Shown: piece after piece, positions 17,544 to 26,882 of the stretch
Layout: every line of letters starts with the position of its first letter
Position numbering within the stretch: the stretch's first letter is position 1
Source of the DNA: DATKZH01 sp964475955
GTDB lineage: Bacteria > Planctomycetota > Planctomycetia > Pirellulales > Thermoguttaceae
Assembly (NCBI GenBank): GCA_964475955.1
Contig: CAYYZY010000002.1
Span: 1-64,000 of the forward strand
Reading direction: 5' to 3'
Length of the DNA stretch: 64,000 nt
Made by a program: the position numbers and the translations under genes
Notes under the pieces: model-generated
Databases searched by the model: none
What the model saw: the letters and a program-made list of their open reading frames with translations, nothing else
Told to the model about the DNA's origin: nothing

Positions 17544-18482
17544 ATGCCGATCCATTCCTTCGCCGCCGAGTTGGAATTGTACGGTCCGCGGGCCCGGCCG
17601 CCAAACCGGGTCTCGGAGGCCGACGCGTGGCGCTACTGCCGGCGCCTGGCCCGGCGCCACTACGAGAACTTCACCGTCGCCAGTTGGCTCTTGCCGCCGA
17701 AGTTGCGACGCCACTTCTGGAGCATCTACGCCTACTGCCGCTGGGCCGACGACCTGGCCGACGAATGTCGCGACCCCCAAGAGAGCCTCGCCCTGCTCGA
17801 CTGGTGGGAGGAACAGTTGCACGCCTGCTACGCGGGCGAGGCCGCCCATCCGGTGTTCGTCGCCCTCGGCCGGACGATCCGCCAGTTCGACCTCCCGTGC
17901 CAGCCGTTCGTCGACCTGTTGGTCGCCTTTCGCCAGGACCAGCGCGTGACGCAGTACGAAACGTCCGAAGCCCTGCTCGAATACTGCCGCTACTCGGCCA
18001 ATCCGGTCGGCCGGCTCGTGCTCCACCTGGCCCGATGCCACGACCCGGAGCGCACCCGGCTCGCCGACGCGATCTGCACCGGCCTCCAGTTGGCCAATTT
18101 CTGGCAGGACGTGGCCGGCGACTGGGATCGCGGCCGGGTGTACCTGCCCCAGGACCGCTGCCGGAAGTTCGGCTACGATGCGGCCATGGTCGCCCGCCAC
18201 GAGTGCAACGAGTCGTTTCGCCGCCTGCTGGAGGCCGAGGTGAACGAGGCCGAGGCCTGGCTTCGCCGTGGGCTGCCGCTGGTGGGCATGGTGCCCGGGT
18301 GGTTGCAGCTCGACCTGGCCCTTTTCGTCCACGGCGGGCTGGCGATCCTGGCGGCGATCCGGCGCCGGGACTACGATGTCTGGTCTCGCCGGCCCACGGT
18401 ATCGAAACTCGAAAAGCTGCGGTTGGCCGCGCGATGCTGGTGGCGGCTCCGGCGCGGCACCCTCGTCGAGGACCCCCGATGA
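17544..18482 (+). CDS. hpnC: Squalene synthase HpnC (hydroxysqualene synthase)
   Basis: HpnC converts presqualene diphosphate to hydroxysqualene in the three-enzyme bacterial route to squalene. The 312-residue protein shows both aspartate-rich motifs of the trans-isoprenyl head-to-head synthase fold: YCRWADDLADE (about 64-74) and NFWQDVAGDWDRGRVYLP (about 184-201). The N-terminal RRHYENFTVASWLLP is typical of HpnC rather than HpnD. It overlaps hpnD by 4 bases (ATGA) and opens the operon hpnC-hpnD-hpnE-mntP. Squalene made here may feed hopanoids or carotenoid-like compounds, but no cyclase is in the window. Confidence 0.93.
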   Translation: MPIHSFAAELELYGPRARPPNRVSEADAWRYCRRLARRHYENFTVASWLLPPKLRRHFWSIYAYCRWADDLADECRDPQESLALLDWWEEQLHACYAGEAAHPVFVALGRTIRQFDLPCQPFVDLLVAFRQDQRVTQYETSEALLEYCRYSANPVGRLVLHLARCHDPERTRLADAICTGLQLANFWQDVAGDWDRGRVYLPQDRCRKFGYDAAMVARHECNESFRRLLEAEVNEAEAWLRRGLPLVGMVPGWLQLDLALFVHGGLAILAAIRRRDYDVWSRRPTVSKLEKLRLAARCWWRLRRGTLVEDPR

Positions 18483-19417
18483 GCCAGCCGACGCCCGACC
18501 TCCACGAAAGCTATGCCGCCTGCGCTGGCCGGGCAAGGCGATCCGGCTCGAGCTTCTACGCGTCGTTTCTGCTCCTCCCCCGGCACAAACGCCGGGCGAT
18601 GGATGCCCTCTATGCGTTCACGCGCCATACCGACGACCTGGCCGACAACGCCGAACCGATCCCCAAGCGACGCGAGGCGCTGGCCCAGTGGCGCGCGTCG
18701 CTGGAAGCGGCTTTGGCCGACAGGCCCAGTCCGGCCCAACCGGCGCCCCGCCAAAACGGGGGGAAGGACATACTCGGCAACGCGACGGGCCACGCGCTCC
18801 TGCCCGCCGTGGCCGAGACCGTCCGGCAGTTCAACGTGCCGCCCGAGCACCTGTTCGCGGTCATCGACGGCGTGGCCATGGACCTCGACCATCGCAGGTA
18901 CGAGACGTTCGACCAGTTGGCCGATTACTGCGAAAAGGTGGCTTCGTCGGTCGGATTCGCGTGCACCCACATCTGGGGGTTTCGTGGGTCGGGGGCCTTC
19001 GAGCCCGCTCGGAAGTGCGGCCTGGCCTTTCAGGTGACGAACATCCTCCGCGACCTCCGAGAGGACGGCGAGCAGGGCCGCGTGTACCTCCCCCAGGAGG
19101 ACCTGCGCGCCTGCGGCTACACGGAGGAGGACCTGATGGCCGGGGTGGTCGACGCGCGGTACGAGCGCCTCATGGCGCTGGAAATCGACCGCGCCCGGCG
19201 GTTCTACCACGAGGGGGCGGAGCTGTTCCCTTGCCTGGAGCCGGACGGCCGGCGCGTATTCGGCATGATGACGACCGTCTACCATCGGCTCCTGGAGCGG
19301 ATCGCGCGTCGGCCGGGCGACGTATTCCGGCGCCGCGTGAGCCTGCCGCGGTGGCAGAAGTTGGGCATCGCCGCCCGATGGGCCCTGATGCCCGCCCGGA
19401 GGTCCGGCCTGCCATGA
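18479..19417 (+). CDS. hpnD: Presqualene diphosphate synthase HpnD
   Basis: HpnD condenses two farnesyl diphosphates to presqualene diphosphate. The start is the ATG at 18479, overlapping the hpnC stop, giving 312 residues. The motifs are FYASFLLLPRHKRRAMDALYA near the N-terminus, FTRHTDDLADN (first Asp motif) and NILRDLREDGEQGRVYLP (second). A stretch of about 25 residues near 78-105 (PSPAQPAPRQNGGKDIL) is an insert relative to what I expect of the family, in a loop between helices. The stop overlaps hpnE by 4 bases. Confidence 0.93.
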   Translation: MSQPTPDLHESYAACAGRARRSGSSFYASFLLLPRHKRRAMDALYAFTRHTDDLADNAEPIPKRREALAQWRASLEAALADRPSPAQPAPRQNGGKDILGNATGHALLPAVAETVRQFNVPPEHLFAVIDGVAMDLDHRRYETFDQLADYCEKVASSVGFACTHIWGFRGSGAFEPARKCGLAFQVTNILRDLREDGEQGRVYLPQEDLRACGYTEEDLMAGVVDARYERLMALEIDRARRFYHEGAELFPCLEPDGRRVFGMMTTVYHRLLERIARRPGDVFRRRVSLPRWQKLGIAARWALMPARRSGLP

Positions 19418-20877
19418 CCGAGCGGAAGAAAGTGGCGGTGGTCGGTGGCGGGCTGGCGGGACTTGCCGCGGCCGCCGTGCTGTGTGAGCGGGGGTTTGCG
19501 GTCGAGCTGTTCGAGGCCGGAAAGCGGCTGGGGGGCCGCGCCGGGTCGTTTCGCGATGCGGTCTCCGGCCGGCTGGTCGACGCGTGCCAGCACGTGGCCA
19601 TGGGCTGCTGCACCAATTTGGCCGACTTTCTCCGCCGGACCGGCACCGACGATTGTTTCGTCCGACGCCGGCGCCTGCACTTCGTCGCCCCCGACGGCAA
19701 ACGCCACGAGCTGACGGCCTCCGCGTGGCTTCCCGCTCCGCTCCACCTCGCACCCGGCCTCATGCGGCTCGTGTATCTCCCGCTTCGCGACCGGCTTCGC
19801 ATTGTGCGCACACTCGGGCGCCTTGCGAAGCTGCCGGCCGGCGGCCCCAACGAGCCGGCCACCATCGGTTCGTGGCTCGCGCTGCAAGGGGAATCCGACC
19901 GGACCGTCGACCGGTTCTGGTCGGTCGTGCTTACCAGCGCGCTGAGCGAGACGCTCGATTGCGTCTCCCTGGCGGCCGCGCGCAAGGTGGTGGTCGAGGG
20001 CTTCCTAGCCTCGCGGCACGCTTATGAATTGGAGGTGCCGCGCGTCCCGCTGGCGGAGATCTTCGACCGGCGCGTGGCCGACTGGCTCTCGGCACGGGGG
20101 GCGACCGTCCACCGGCGACTGCGCGTGCAGTCGATCGACGGCGATGCACGCCATGCCCGGGCCGTCGTGTTGGCCGACGGCTCGCGGCGCCCCTTCGATT
20201 ACATCGTCGTGGCCGTGCCGTGGCGAGCGATCCGTTCGCTGATCGCGCCGGCGATGCTCGCCGCGCTTCCCGCGCTGGACGGCGCGGACCGGATCGAGGC
20301 GGCGCCGATTACCGCGGTGCACCTGTGGCTGGATCGTCCGATCCCCGGGCCGTCGCCCGCGGTGCTCGTGGGGCGCATGTCGCAATGGCTGTTTCGTCGC
20401 GATCGGGTTTTCCGAGAAGTAGCGAAGCCTGTGACGGAGCGGACCGGCGAGGCGGCCGGGCCGGGCTGCTACTGCCAGGTGGTCATCAGCGCGTCGCACG
20501 CGCTGGTCGACCGGCCTCACCGCGAGCTGGTCGACCGGGTGAAAGGCGAGCTGGGCGCGATCTGGCCGACAGTCCGCCGGGCGCGGCTCCTGCGGCGTCG
20601 GGTGATCGCGCATCGGGAGGCGGTCTTCTCCTGCCGGCCGGGCCTCGAGCCGCTTCGCCCCGAGCAGCCCACGCCGATCCCCAACCTCATGCTGGCCGGC
20701 GACTGGACTTCCACCGGCTGGCCGGCCACCATGGAAGGGGCCGTGCGGAGCGGATACCTGGCCGCCGAAGCCGTCTCGGACCGGGAAGCGCCGCACGACC
20801 ACCCGCGCCTGCCGGTCCCCGATCTGCCGCGGGCTCGCCTTGTACGCTGGCTCCTACGAACCGACGAGGAATCGTGA
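19414..20877 (+). CDS. hpnE: Hydroxysqualene dehydroxylase HpnE (FAD-dependent)
   Basis: HpnE reduces hydroxysqualene to squalene, completing the HpnCDE route. The 487-residue protein has the N-terminal FAD-binding Rossmann motif VVGGGLAGLAAAAVL (about 8-22) with EAGKRLGGRAGSF after it, and the C-terminal amine-oxidase-like signature with LAGDWTSTGWPATMEGAVRSG (positions about 428-448). It starts at the ATG overlapping the hpnD stop. Its stop overlaps the GTG of mntP by 4 bases. A cysteine-rich spot near residue 60 (MGCCTN) is typical of the family. Confidence 0.92.
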   Translation: MTERKKVAVVGGGLAGLAAAAVLCERGFAVELFEAGKRLGGRAGSFRDAVSGRLVDACQHVAMGCCTNLADFLRRTGTDDCFVRRRRLHFVAPDGKRHELTASAWLPAPLHLAPGLMRLVYLPLRDRLRIVRTLGRLAKLPAGGPNEPATIGSWLALQGESDRTVDRFWSVVLTSALSETLDCVSLAAARKVVVEGFLASRHAYELEVPRVPLAEIFDRRVADWLSARGATVHRRLRVQSIDGDARHARAVVLADGSRRPFDYIVVAVPWRAIRSLIAPAMLAALPALDGADRIEAAPITAVHLWLDRPIPGPSPAVLVGRMSQWLFRRDRVFREVAKPVTERTGEAAGPGCYCQVVISASHALVDRPHRELVDRVKGELGAIWPTVRRARLLRRRVIAHREAVFSCRPGLEPLRPEQPTPIPNLMLAGDWTSTGWPATMEGAVRSGYLAAEAVSDREAPHDHPRLPVPDLPRARLVRWLLRTDEES

Positions 20878-21434
20878 ACTGGCTGAACCTGTTGGGAGTT
20901 TCCGTGGGCCTGGCGATGGACGCGTTTGCCGTCTCGATCGCGGCGGGCCTTACCTTGGCGCCGGTTACGCCGCGGCAGACCTTTCGACTGGCGTTTCATT
21001 TCGGGCTGTTTCAGTTCTTGATGCCGGTCCTGGGATGGCTGGCGGGCAAGGAAGTCGTCGTTTACATCCGGGCCTACGACCACTGGGCGGCGTTCGGGCT
21101 GCTGGCCCTCGTCGGCGGGAAGATGCTGTGGGAAGCGCGTTGGCCGAGCGAGCCGGATCGGCGCGCCGACCCGACGCGGGGCCTGATGCTGGTGGCCCTC
21201 TCCGTGGCGACCAGCATCGACGCCCTGGCAGTCGGGCTGAGCATGGGCCTGATGGGGGTGCCCATCTGGACGGCCAGCATCGTGATCGGGCTCGTGGCCG
21301 CGACGCTCAGCACGTTGGGCATGCGTTTCGGCAGCCGGCTCGGCCCCCGGTGGGGACGCGGGGCGGAAGCGGTCGGCGGGGTCGTGCTGCTGGCGATCGG
21401 CGTCCGCGTGCTGCTCTCCCATCTCCTCGCGTAG
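20874..21434 (+). CDS. mntP: Manganese efflux pump MntP
   Basis: This 186-residue inner-membrane protein has six predicted helices in two related halves. Each half has the family's conserved acidic motif: GLAMDAFAVSIAAG (about 13-26) and ATSIDALAVGLSMG (about 109-122). MntP exports Mn2+. The start is a GTG at 20874 whose bases overlap the hpnE stop, so it is translationally coupled to the squalene genes, an unexpected partnership that may only reflect operon packing. I see no manganese riboswitch (yybP-ykoY type) upstream, because there is no leader. Confidence 0.92.
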   Translation: MNWLNLLGVSVGLAMDAFAVSIAAGLTLAPVTPRQTFRLAFHFGLFQFLMPVLGWLAGKEVVVYIRAYDHWAAFGLLALVGGKMLWEARWPSEPDRRADPTRGLMLVALSVATSIDALAVGLSMGLMGVPIWTASIVIGLVAATLSTLGMRFGSRLGPRWGRGAEAVGGVVLLAIGVRVLLSHLLA

Positions 21435-21794
21435 GTCGCGTCGCCGCCGACGGTGCGCGTCTTCTTCGCAAGCAATAGGCAGGAAACGACTTCAGGGACT
21501 GCCGCGGGGTGGCCGGGGTCGAGCGCAGCGAGCCCCCGGAATCGGTAGCACTGTGGGCTCGCTGCGCTCGACCACAGCCACCCTGAATCGCTCAGGTTAT
21601 TCCCGGGCAAGTCATAATTCAACAGCCGCGACTGCTAAAATGTCGCGGAAGCCCCATGGCCCTTCAGGCCGCGTTTCGAGGGTAGACAGAGCGGCGCCGG
21701 CGAAGTACGCTGAGAGTCGGTCGCGGTGGCGGTCCGTTTCCCGGCGTGAGGACGGACCGTCGTACGCGGCGCACGCGCGCGAGAGGACGTCGCC
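21435..21794. other. Intergenic region with palindromic repeat
   Basis: These 360 bases contain the family C repeat at 21507-21583. The remainder (21600-21790) has no credible gene; the open frames crossing it lack coding character. Confidence 0.5.
21507..21583. repeat. Palindromic repeat, family C (copy 1)
   Basis: The 29-bp left arm (21507-21535, containing GGTCGAGCGCAGCGAGCCC) matches the right arm (21555-21583) at 27 of 29 positions. A second copy lies at 58231-58319. It is placed just after mntP, where it could act as a transcription stop or mRNA 3' stabiliser. Confidence 0.85.
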
Positions 21795-22112
21795 GTGATG
21801 TGCGGAGAGTCGCCTCGAGGCTCCTACCGAAAGCTCATCGTAACCTGCCTGCTCCTGGCTCTCGCGGCGGGTTACCTGCTCGTCTTGTTCCACGCGCAGC
21901 ACGTTCACGGGTCTGCGCTGTCGACCGACAAGTGCGTGGTGTGCGCGTGGGCGAAGAGCCTGGCCACGATCGGGGCTTCGGCGGTCTGCATCGCCATGGT
22001 ATGCGCGGCCGTCCGGATGGTCCCGCCGCGCACCGCGATCCGCTCGCCCTTCTGCCACCGCCTCCCCCAGTCCGCCCGGTCTCCTCCGACGCGCCCGTTG
22101 GGCGCTTCTTGA
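21795..22112 (+). CDS. Small membrane protein with metal-ligand-like residues
   Basis: The protein starts at a GTG at 21795 or the adjacent ATG at 21798 (105 or 104 residues). One N-terminal helix (about 13-31) is followed by FHAQHVHGSALSTDKCVVCAW, a His-X-X-His and Cys-X-X-Cys cluster, then a second helix (about 57-75) and a Pro/Arg-rich tail. This layout resembles DUF2946-type small proteins that accompany heavy-metal RND systems. It lies upstream of such an efflux pair, so a role in metal sensing or delivery in the periplasm is plausible but inferred. The tail composition suggests the C-terminus is not conserved. Confidence 0.55.
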   Translation: MMCGESPRGSYRKLIVTCLLLALAAGYLLVLFHAQHVHGSALSTDKCVVCAWAKSLATIGASAVCIAMVCAAVRMVPPRTAIRSPFCHRLPQSARSPPTRPLGAS

Positions 22113-22487
22113 CGCTCGGGCGAAGTCGCTTTGCCGCCGCATTCCCGCGTTTGCGGGCCGAGCGCCCCGGGTGCAATTGACGGCACTGGCACGGGAGGAA
22201 TCGTGATGGATCACGCGGTTTTCGGCCGCTTGCCTCATTCGCCCGCCGTCGCGCCGCCGTGCGCTTTACTGCGGCCGACACACACGGGCGGGTACTCGCG
22301 CGGCTGCGAAGCACCGCCAACGACCGTGGCCCGTCGGCCGACTGCGGCCCGTTGAAAGAAGCTCCAGAGTACGGCCCTCGCGGCCTGCCGGGCTGAGCGT
22401 TTCCGCGGAGCCTGCCGCCCCGGCGGGCGGGTCCTCCCGAATGAGTTCCCTGATATCAACCGTCCCCAGCCGTAGCCGAGGTGTACG
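22113..22487. other. Intergenic region (no gene seen)
   Basis: These 375 bases between the small His/Cys protein and the RND adaptor show no convincing coding frame, terminator or operator that I can name. A promoter for the efflux genes should be here. Confidence 0.4.
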
Positions 22488-23705
22488 ATGATGAAACATG
22501 GCGCAACGCTGATCGCCCTTTGCCTGGGGGCGATCGGGTTGGATTGTGAGCGGCGCGAGGCGCCCGTCTCTTACCACGGCGAAGCCCCTCCAGCCGAAGA
22601 CGCCGGCCCGGCCGAGCACGCCGAGGGCGGGGCCGCGCCGGCCGACGACACGGTCCGCCTTTCGCCCGAGAGCCGGGAGCTCGTGGGCATCGAGGCGGCG
22701 GAGGTGACGCTGCGCGAATGCCGCTGCACGCTCAAGGCGATGGGCAAGGTGCTGGCGCCCAAGCCGCAGACGGCGATCGTCAGCCACGCCTTCCCCGGCC
22801 GGGTCGGCCAGGTCCACGTGAAGCTCGGTGATTGGGTCGAAAAAGACCAGCCGCTGGTGACCCTCGAAAGCAACGAGGTCGGCGAGGCGAAGGCCGACTT
22901 CTACAAGGCGAGGGCCGATCTGGAACTGGCGCAACTGAACTTGGAACGGGAGAAGCGGCTCTCGGAAAGCGGCATCGGGATCAAGAAGAACCTCCTGGCC
23001 TCCGAGAGGGAGCAGAAGATCGCCGAGACCAGCGCCGAGACGGCCCACAAGAAGCTGCACGTGCTGGGCTTCACCGACGAGCAGGTCGACCAGATCGCCA
23101 CCACCCACCAGGTCAGCCCGGCCATCACCCTCGACGCCCCCATCCAGGGCAAGGTCGTGGCCATCGAGGCCGTGCTGGGCGCGTTCGTGGACCCGACGAC
23201 GGAACTGCTCACCATCATCGACCCCACGCGGCTCTGGGTCGACGCGGAGATCTACGAAAAGGACCTGGCCAAGGTGAAGGTCGGGCAGGGCGTCAAGATC
23301 GCCGTTCCCGCGCATCCCGACGCGCTGTTCGACGGCCGGATCAGCTACATCGGCGACGTGGTCAGCGACGAAACGCACACCATCACCGTGCGCGCCGAGG
23401 TCGACAACGAGGACGGCCGGCTCAAGCCGGGAATGTTCGCCGACGTGTGCGTGCTGCTCAACGGGGCAGAGCAGGCCCTGGCCGTTCCGACCGCGGCGGT
23501 CCTCGAAGAGGCCGACCGGAAGATCGTGTTCGTCGAGCGCGACGGCGACTTCGTCTGCCGCGAGGTGAAGACCGGGGTGGTCAACGGCGACTACCAGCAG
23601 ATCGTCAGCGGCCTGGCGGCCGCCGAGCGCGTGGTGATCCTAGGAAACCACGAGCTGAAATCGAAGCTCAAGCAGGAAGTGCTGGCGGCCGCCCACGTGC
23701 ACTGA
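22488..23705 (+). CDS. RND efflux periplasmic adaptor (CzcB/CusB type)
   Basis: The 405-residue adaptor links the inner-membrane RND pump to an outer-membrane channel. It has a signal-like start (ALCLGAIGLDC, a poor lipobox), an Ala/Glu/His-rich linker (about 35-55), a barrel-sandwich half (FPGRVGQVHVKLGDWVEKDQPLVTLES, about 104-130), a helical hairpin (about 132-195), the second lipoyl half (ITLDAPIQGKVVAIEAVLGAFVDP) and beta-barrel/membrane-proximal domains (VKVGQGVKIAVPAHPDALFDGRISYIG). This is the family layout for heavy-metal systems. The RND pump gene follows 22 bases later. No outer-membrane factor is encoded nearby, so the channel must come from elsewhere. Confidence 0.88.
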   Translation: MMKHGATLIALCLGAIGLDCERREAPVSYHGEAPPAEDAGPAEHAEGGAAPADDTVRLSPESRELVGIEAAEVTLRECRCTLKAMGKVLAPKPQTAIVSHAFPGRVGQVHVKLGDWVEKDQPLVTLESNEVGEAKADFYKARADLELAQLNLEREKRLSESGIGIKKNLLASEREQKIAETSAETAHKKLHVLGFTDEQVDQIATTHQVSPAITLDAPIQGKVVAIEAVLGAFVDPTTELLTIIDPTRLWVDAEIYEKDLAKVKVGQGVKIAVPAHPDALFDGRISYIGDVVSDETHTITVRAEVDNEDGRLKPGMFADVCVLLNGAEQALAVPTAAVLEEADRKIVFVERDGDFVCREVKTGVVNGDYQQIVSGLAAAERVVILGNHELKSKLKQEVLAAAHVH

Positions 23706-23727
23706 CGTTCCCCGAGGAGACCCCGAC

Positions 23728-26700
23728 GTGATTCACGCGATCATCGACCTGGCCCTGCGCAACCGGCTGCTCGTATTGCTGCTCACCGCGCTGGTGGCGG
23801 TGGTGGGAGTCGTCGCCTATCAGCGCATGCCCAAGGACATCTACCCGGACCTGAACGCGCCCCTGGTGAACGTCATCACCACCTGCCCGGGGATGGCCGC
23901 GGAAGACGTGGAGCGGATGATCACCTTCCCGCTGGAAAGCCTGATGAGCGGCACGCCGCACGTCACGCGCGTCCGCTCCGAGTCGACCACCGGCGAGTCC
24001 GTGGTGACCGTCGAGTTCGAATGGGGGATCGACATCTACGACGCCCGCCAGATCGTCGCCGGAAAGCTCGACATCGTGGCCGACCAGCTTCCCGCCGGGG
24101 CGTCGACCCCCGCCCTGGGGCCCGTCTCCTCGCGGATGGGCGAGATCTTCGAATTCGCCGTGGTGGGCGACGGCGTCGACCCGATGGAGCTGCGAAGCGT
24201 CGCCGACTGGACCATCCGCTACCGGCTTTTGGGCGTCGAGGGCGTCTCCTTCGTGATCAACCTGGGCGGGTTCGTGCGCCAGTACCAGGTCCTCCTCCAA
24301 CCCGAAAAACTGCACCAGCACGGGATCACGATCGCCGAGGTCGAAGAGGCGATCGAGCAGAGCAATCGCAACTTCTCCGGGGGCATCATCACCAAGAAGA
24401 ACCAGGAGATGCTGATCAAGGGGCTGGGGAGGATCGAGTCGCTCGACCACCTGCGCAACACCGTGATCACCTCGCGCGAGACCATCCCCGTCTTCGTGGG
24501 GGACGTGGCCGAGGTCAAGGTGGGCCGCATGTTCCGGCGGGGCGACGCGGGGCTCGACGGCCGGGAAGCCGTCTCCGTGCTCGTGCAGAAACAGTACGGC
24601 GGCAACACGCTCAAGACGATCGCCAACGTCAAGCAGTTCCTCGCCGAGGTCCAACGCGACATCTCGAACCGGATCCGCATCGTCCCCTACTACGACCAGT
24701 CGCAGTTGATCTCCAGCACGCTCCGCCACGTCGAAGTCTCCATGCTGGAGGGCGGACTGCTCGTGCTCGTGGTGATCCTGCTCTTTCTGGGGAACCTGCG
24801 CGCGTCGCTGATCGCCGCGCTGACGATCCCCCTCTCCGTCCTGCTGGCCCTGGTGCTGATGTACTTCGCGGGCGTCTCGCTGACCGTGATGGCCCTGGGC
24901 GGCCTGGCGATCGGGATCGGGAAAATGGCCGCCGGGTCGGTGATCATGGTCGAGAACATCTACAAGTTTTACCAGGGCGGCCAGCGCGACGCCTCGACCG
25001 TCGAACTGACCGCCCGGGGCGCCAAAGAGGTGGGCCCCTACCTCTTCTCGGCCAACCTGATCATCATCGTGGTCTTCCTGCCCCTTTTGGCGCTGGAGGG
25101 GATCGGCGGCCGGATGTTCCGGCCCACGGCGTTTGCGCTGATCGCCGCGCTGTTCGGCTCGCTGATCATGAACGTCACCCTGAAGCCCGTCCTCATGTCG
25201 CTCTGTTTCGGGAAGGCGAAGCGCCGAAGATGGGAGAACCCGCTGGTGACGTTCGCCACGCGGTGCTACGCGGCCCTGCTGGAGACGTCGTTCCGGCCCC
25301 TGTTGCGGCCGCTCGTGCTGCTCGCGGCCGTGGGCGTGGTGGCGCTGGGCGTCGTGTGCTACCAGGGCCTGGGGACCGAATTCGTCCCCTTCCTCGACGA
25401 GGGGTCGATCATGGCCTCCACCGTCATGCTCCCGGAGACGTCGCTCGAGGAATCGGTACGGATCGGAAAGAAGGTCGAGGAGATCTTCAGTTCCTACCCG
25501 GAGGTCCTCCACGTCTGCCGGACGACCGGAATGGCCGAGGCCTCCGAGCACATCCACCCGGTCAATCACAGCCACTACATGATCCAGTTGAAGCCCCGCG
25601 AACAACGAGACCGGGGATACGCCGAACTGACCGAGGCGATGCGGCGGGACCTGGGCAAGATTCCGGGCATCGTCTACATCTTCGAACAGCCGATCGCCAA
25701 CAAAATGGCCGAGATGCTCACCGGCACGGAGGGGCAGATCGCCGTCAAGCTGTTCGGGCGCGAGTTGGAGGTGCTGAACGAGACGGTGCACGACATACGT
25801 CACGAGATGAGCCATATCCGGGGAATCGCCGACCTACAGATCGAGCAGACCAGCGGCATCCCCCTCCTGCTGGTGCAACTCGACCGAGAGGCCCTCAGCC
25901 GTCACGGAGTGAAGGTCGACGAGGTGGCCGATCTGGTCGAGACCGCGCTGAACGGCGTCGAGGCAACCGACGTGTGGGAGGCCGAGCGATTGACCGGCGT
26001 GCTGCTCCGCCTGCCCGAAAAGTATCGCGAAAACGCCGACGCGGTCGCCAACCTGCTGATCGACACGCCTTCCGGCCACCGCGTGCCCCTCTCCCAGGTG
26101 GCGCGGATCGATCGCAGCGAGGGCCCGCAGACGATCTTTCGCGAGAACCTGATGCGGCGGAAGATCATCCTCTGCAACGTGGTGGGGCGCGACATCGGCC
26201 ATTTCGTCCGCGATGCCCGCGAAGCGATCGCCCGCGAGGTGGACCTGCCGCAGGGCTACTTCGTCACCTTCGGGGGCCAGTTCGAGAGCCAGCAGCGCAC
26301 GATGCGTCAGCTCCTGTGGATGATGCTCGTGGTGGGGCTGGCCGTGCTCGTCATGCTGTTCGCGTCGCTCGGTTCGCTGCGCCAGTCGCTCCTGCTGCTT
26401 CTGAATATTCCCATGACGGTGGCCGGCGGCGTCCTGGCGCTTTACGTGGTGGGACAGACGGTGAACGTCTCTTCGGTCATCGGCTTCATCGCCCTGTTCG
26501 GAATCGCCTTGCAGAACGGCGTGATCCTGGTGGGAAAGGTCAACGATCTGCGCAGACAGGGGATGGGGCTGCACGAGGCCGTCATCCAAGGCGCCGTGTA
26601 CCGCTTCCGGCCGATCCTGATGACCGAGTTGATCCTCATCCTGGGCGTGCTCCCCCTGGCCCTCGGGACAACCTCCGGGGCCGAGATCCACCGGCCCTTG

Positions 26701-26808
26701 GCCGTCGTCTACATCGGCGGCTTCGTGGTGGCCATCTTCTTCGAGCAGATTGTCCTGCCCATCCTCTACGAGATGCTCGAACGAGCCAGGCGAACCCCGG
26801 CCGCTTAG
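23728..26808 (+). CDS. Heavy-metal RND efflux pump (CzcA/CusA family), TM4 aspartate missing
   Basis: This 1026-residue inner-membrane pump has the RND pattern: TM1 (RLLVLLLTALVAVVGVVAYQRMPKDIYPDL), a large periplasmic loop, TM2-6 (about 340-480), an internal duplicate with a second loop (about 550-870) and TM8-12. The start is a GTG preceded by GAGGAG. CzcA and CusA use an Asp in TM4 seven residues before the conserved Glu-Asn for proton relay. Here TM4 reads GIGKMAAGSVIMVEN (396-410): Ala402 occupies that Asp position, Glu409 is kept and a Lys (399) is added. Coupling may differ. The substrate is unknown; heavy-metal cations are expected from the family and the His/Cys protein upstream. Confidence 0.88.
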   Translation: MIHAIIDLALRNRLLVLLLTALVAVVGVVAYQRMPKDIYPDLNAPLVNVITTCPGMAAEDVERMITFPLESLMSGTPHVTRVRSESTTGESVVTVEFEWGIDIYDARQIVAGKLDIVADQLPAGASTPALGPVSSRMGEIFEFAVVGDGVDPMELRSVADWTIRYRLLGVEGVSFVINLGGFVRQYQVLLQPEKLHQHGITIAEVEEAIEQSNRNFSGGIITKKNQEMLIKGLGRIESLDHLRNTVITSRETIPVFVGDVAEVKVGRMFRRGDAGLDGREAVSVLVQKQYGGNTLKTIANVKQFLAEVQRDISNRIRIVPYYDQSQLISSTLRHVEVSMLEGGLLVLVVILLFLGNLRASLIAALTIPLSVLLALVLMYFAGVSLTVMALGGLAIGIGKMAAGSVIMVENIYKFYQGGQRDASTVELTARGAKEVGPYLFSANLIIIVVFLPLLALEGIGGRMFRPTAFALIAALFGSLIMNVTLKPVLMSLCFGKAKRRRWENPLVTFATRCYAALLETSFRPLLRPLVLLAAVGVVALGVVCYQGLGTEFVPFLDEGSIMASTVMLPETSLEESVRIGKKVEEIFSSYPEVLHVCRTTGMAEASEHIHPVNHSHYMIQLKPREQRDRGYAELTEAMRRDLGKIPGIVYIFEQPIANKMAEMLTGTEGQIAVKLFGRELEVLNETVHDIRHEMSHIRGIADLQIEQTSGIPLLLVQLDREALSRHGVKVDEVADLVETALNGVEATDVWEAERLTGVLLRLPEKYRENADAVANLLIDTPSGHRVPLSQVARIDRSEGPQTIFRENLMRRKIILCNVVGRDIGHFVRDAREAIAREVDLPQGYFVTFGGQFESQQRTMRQLLWMMLVVGLAVLVMLFASLGSLRQSLLLLLNIPMTVAGGVLALYVVGQTVNVSSVIGFIALFGIALQNGVILVGKVNDLRRQGMGLHEAVIQGAVYRFRPILMTELILILGVLPLALGTTSGAEIHRPLAVVYIGGFVVAIFFEQIVLPILYEMLERARRTPAA

Positions 26809-26882
26809 CGCCTTCCTCGGCAGGCACCGCACGGCGGGATAGCCTATCCCCACGACGCAGCGCCACGGCGAAGAATGAAATG

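Noticed and set aside
20874..20876. yybP-ykoY manganese riboswitch before mntP
   Set aside because: The gene overlaps hpnE and has no leader.
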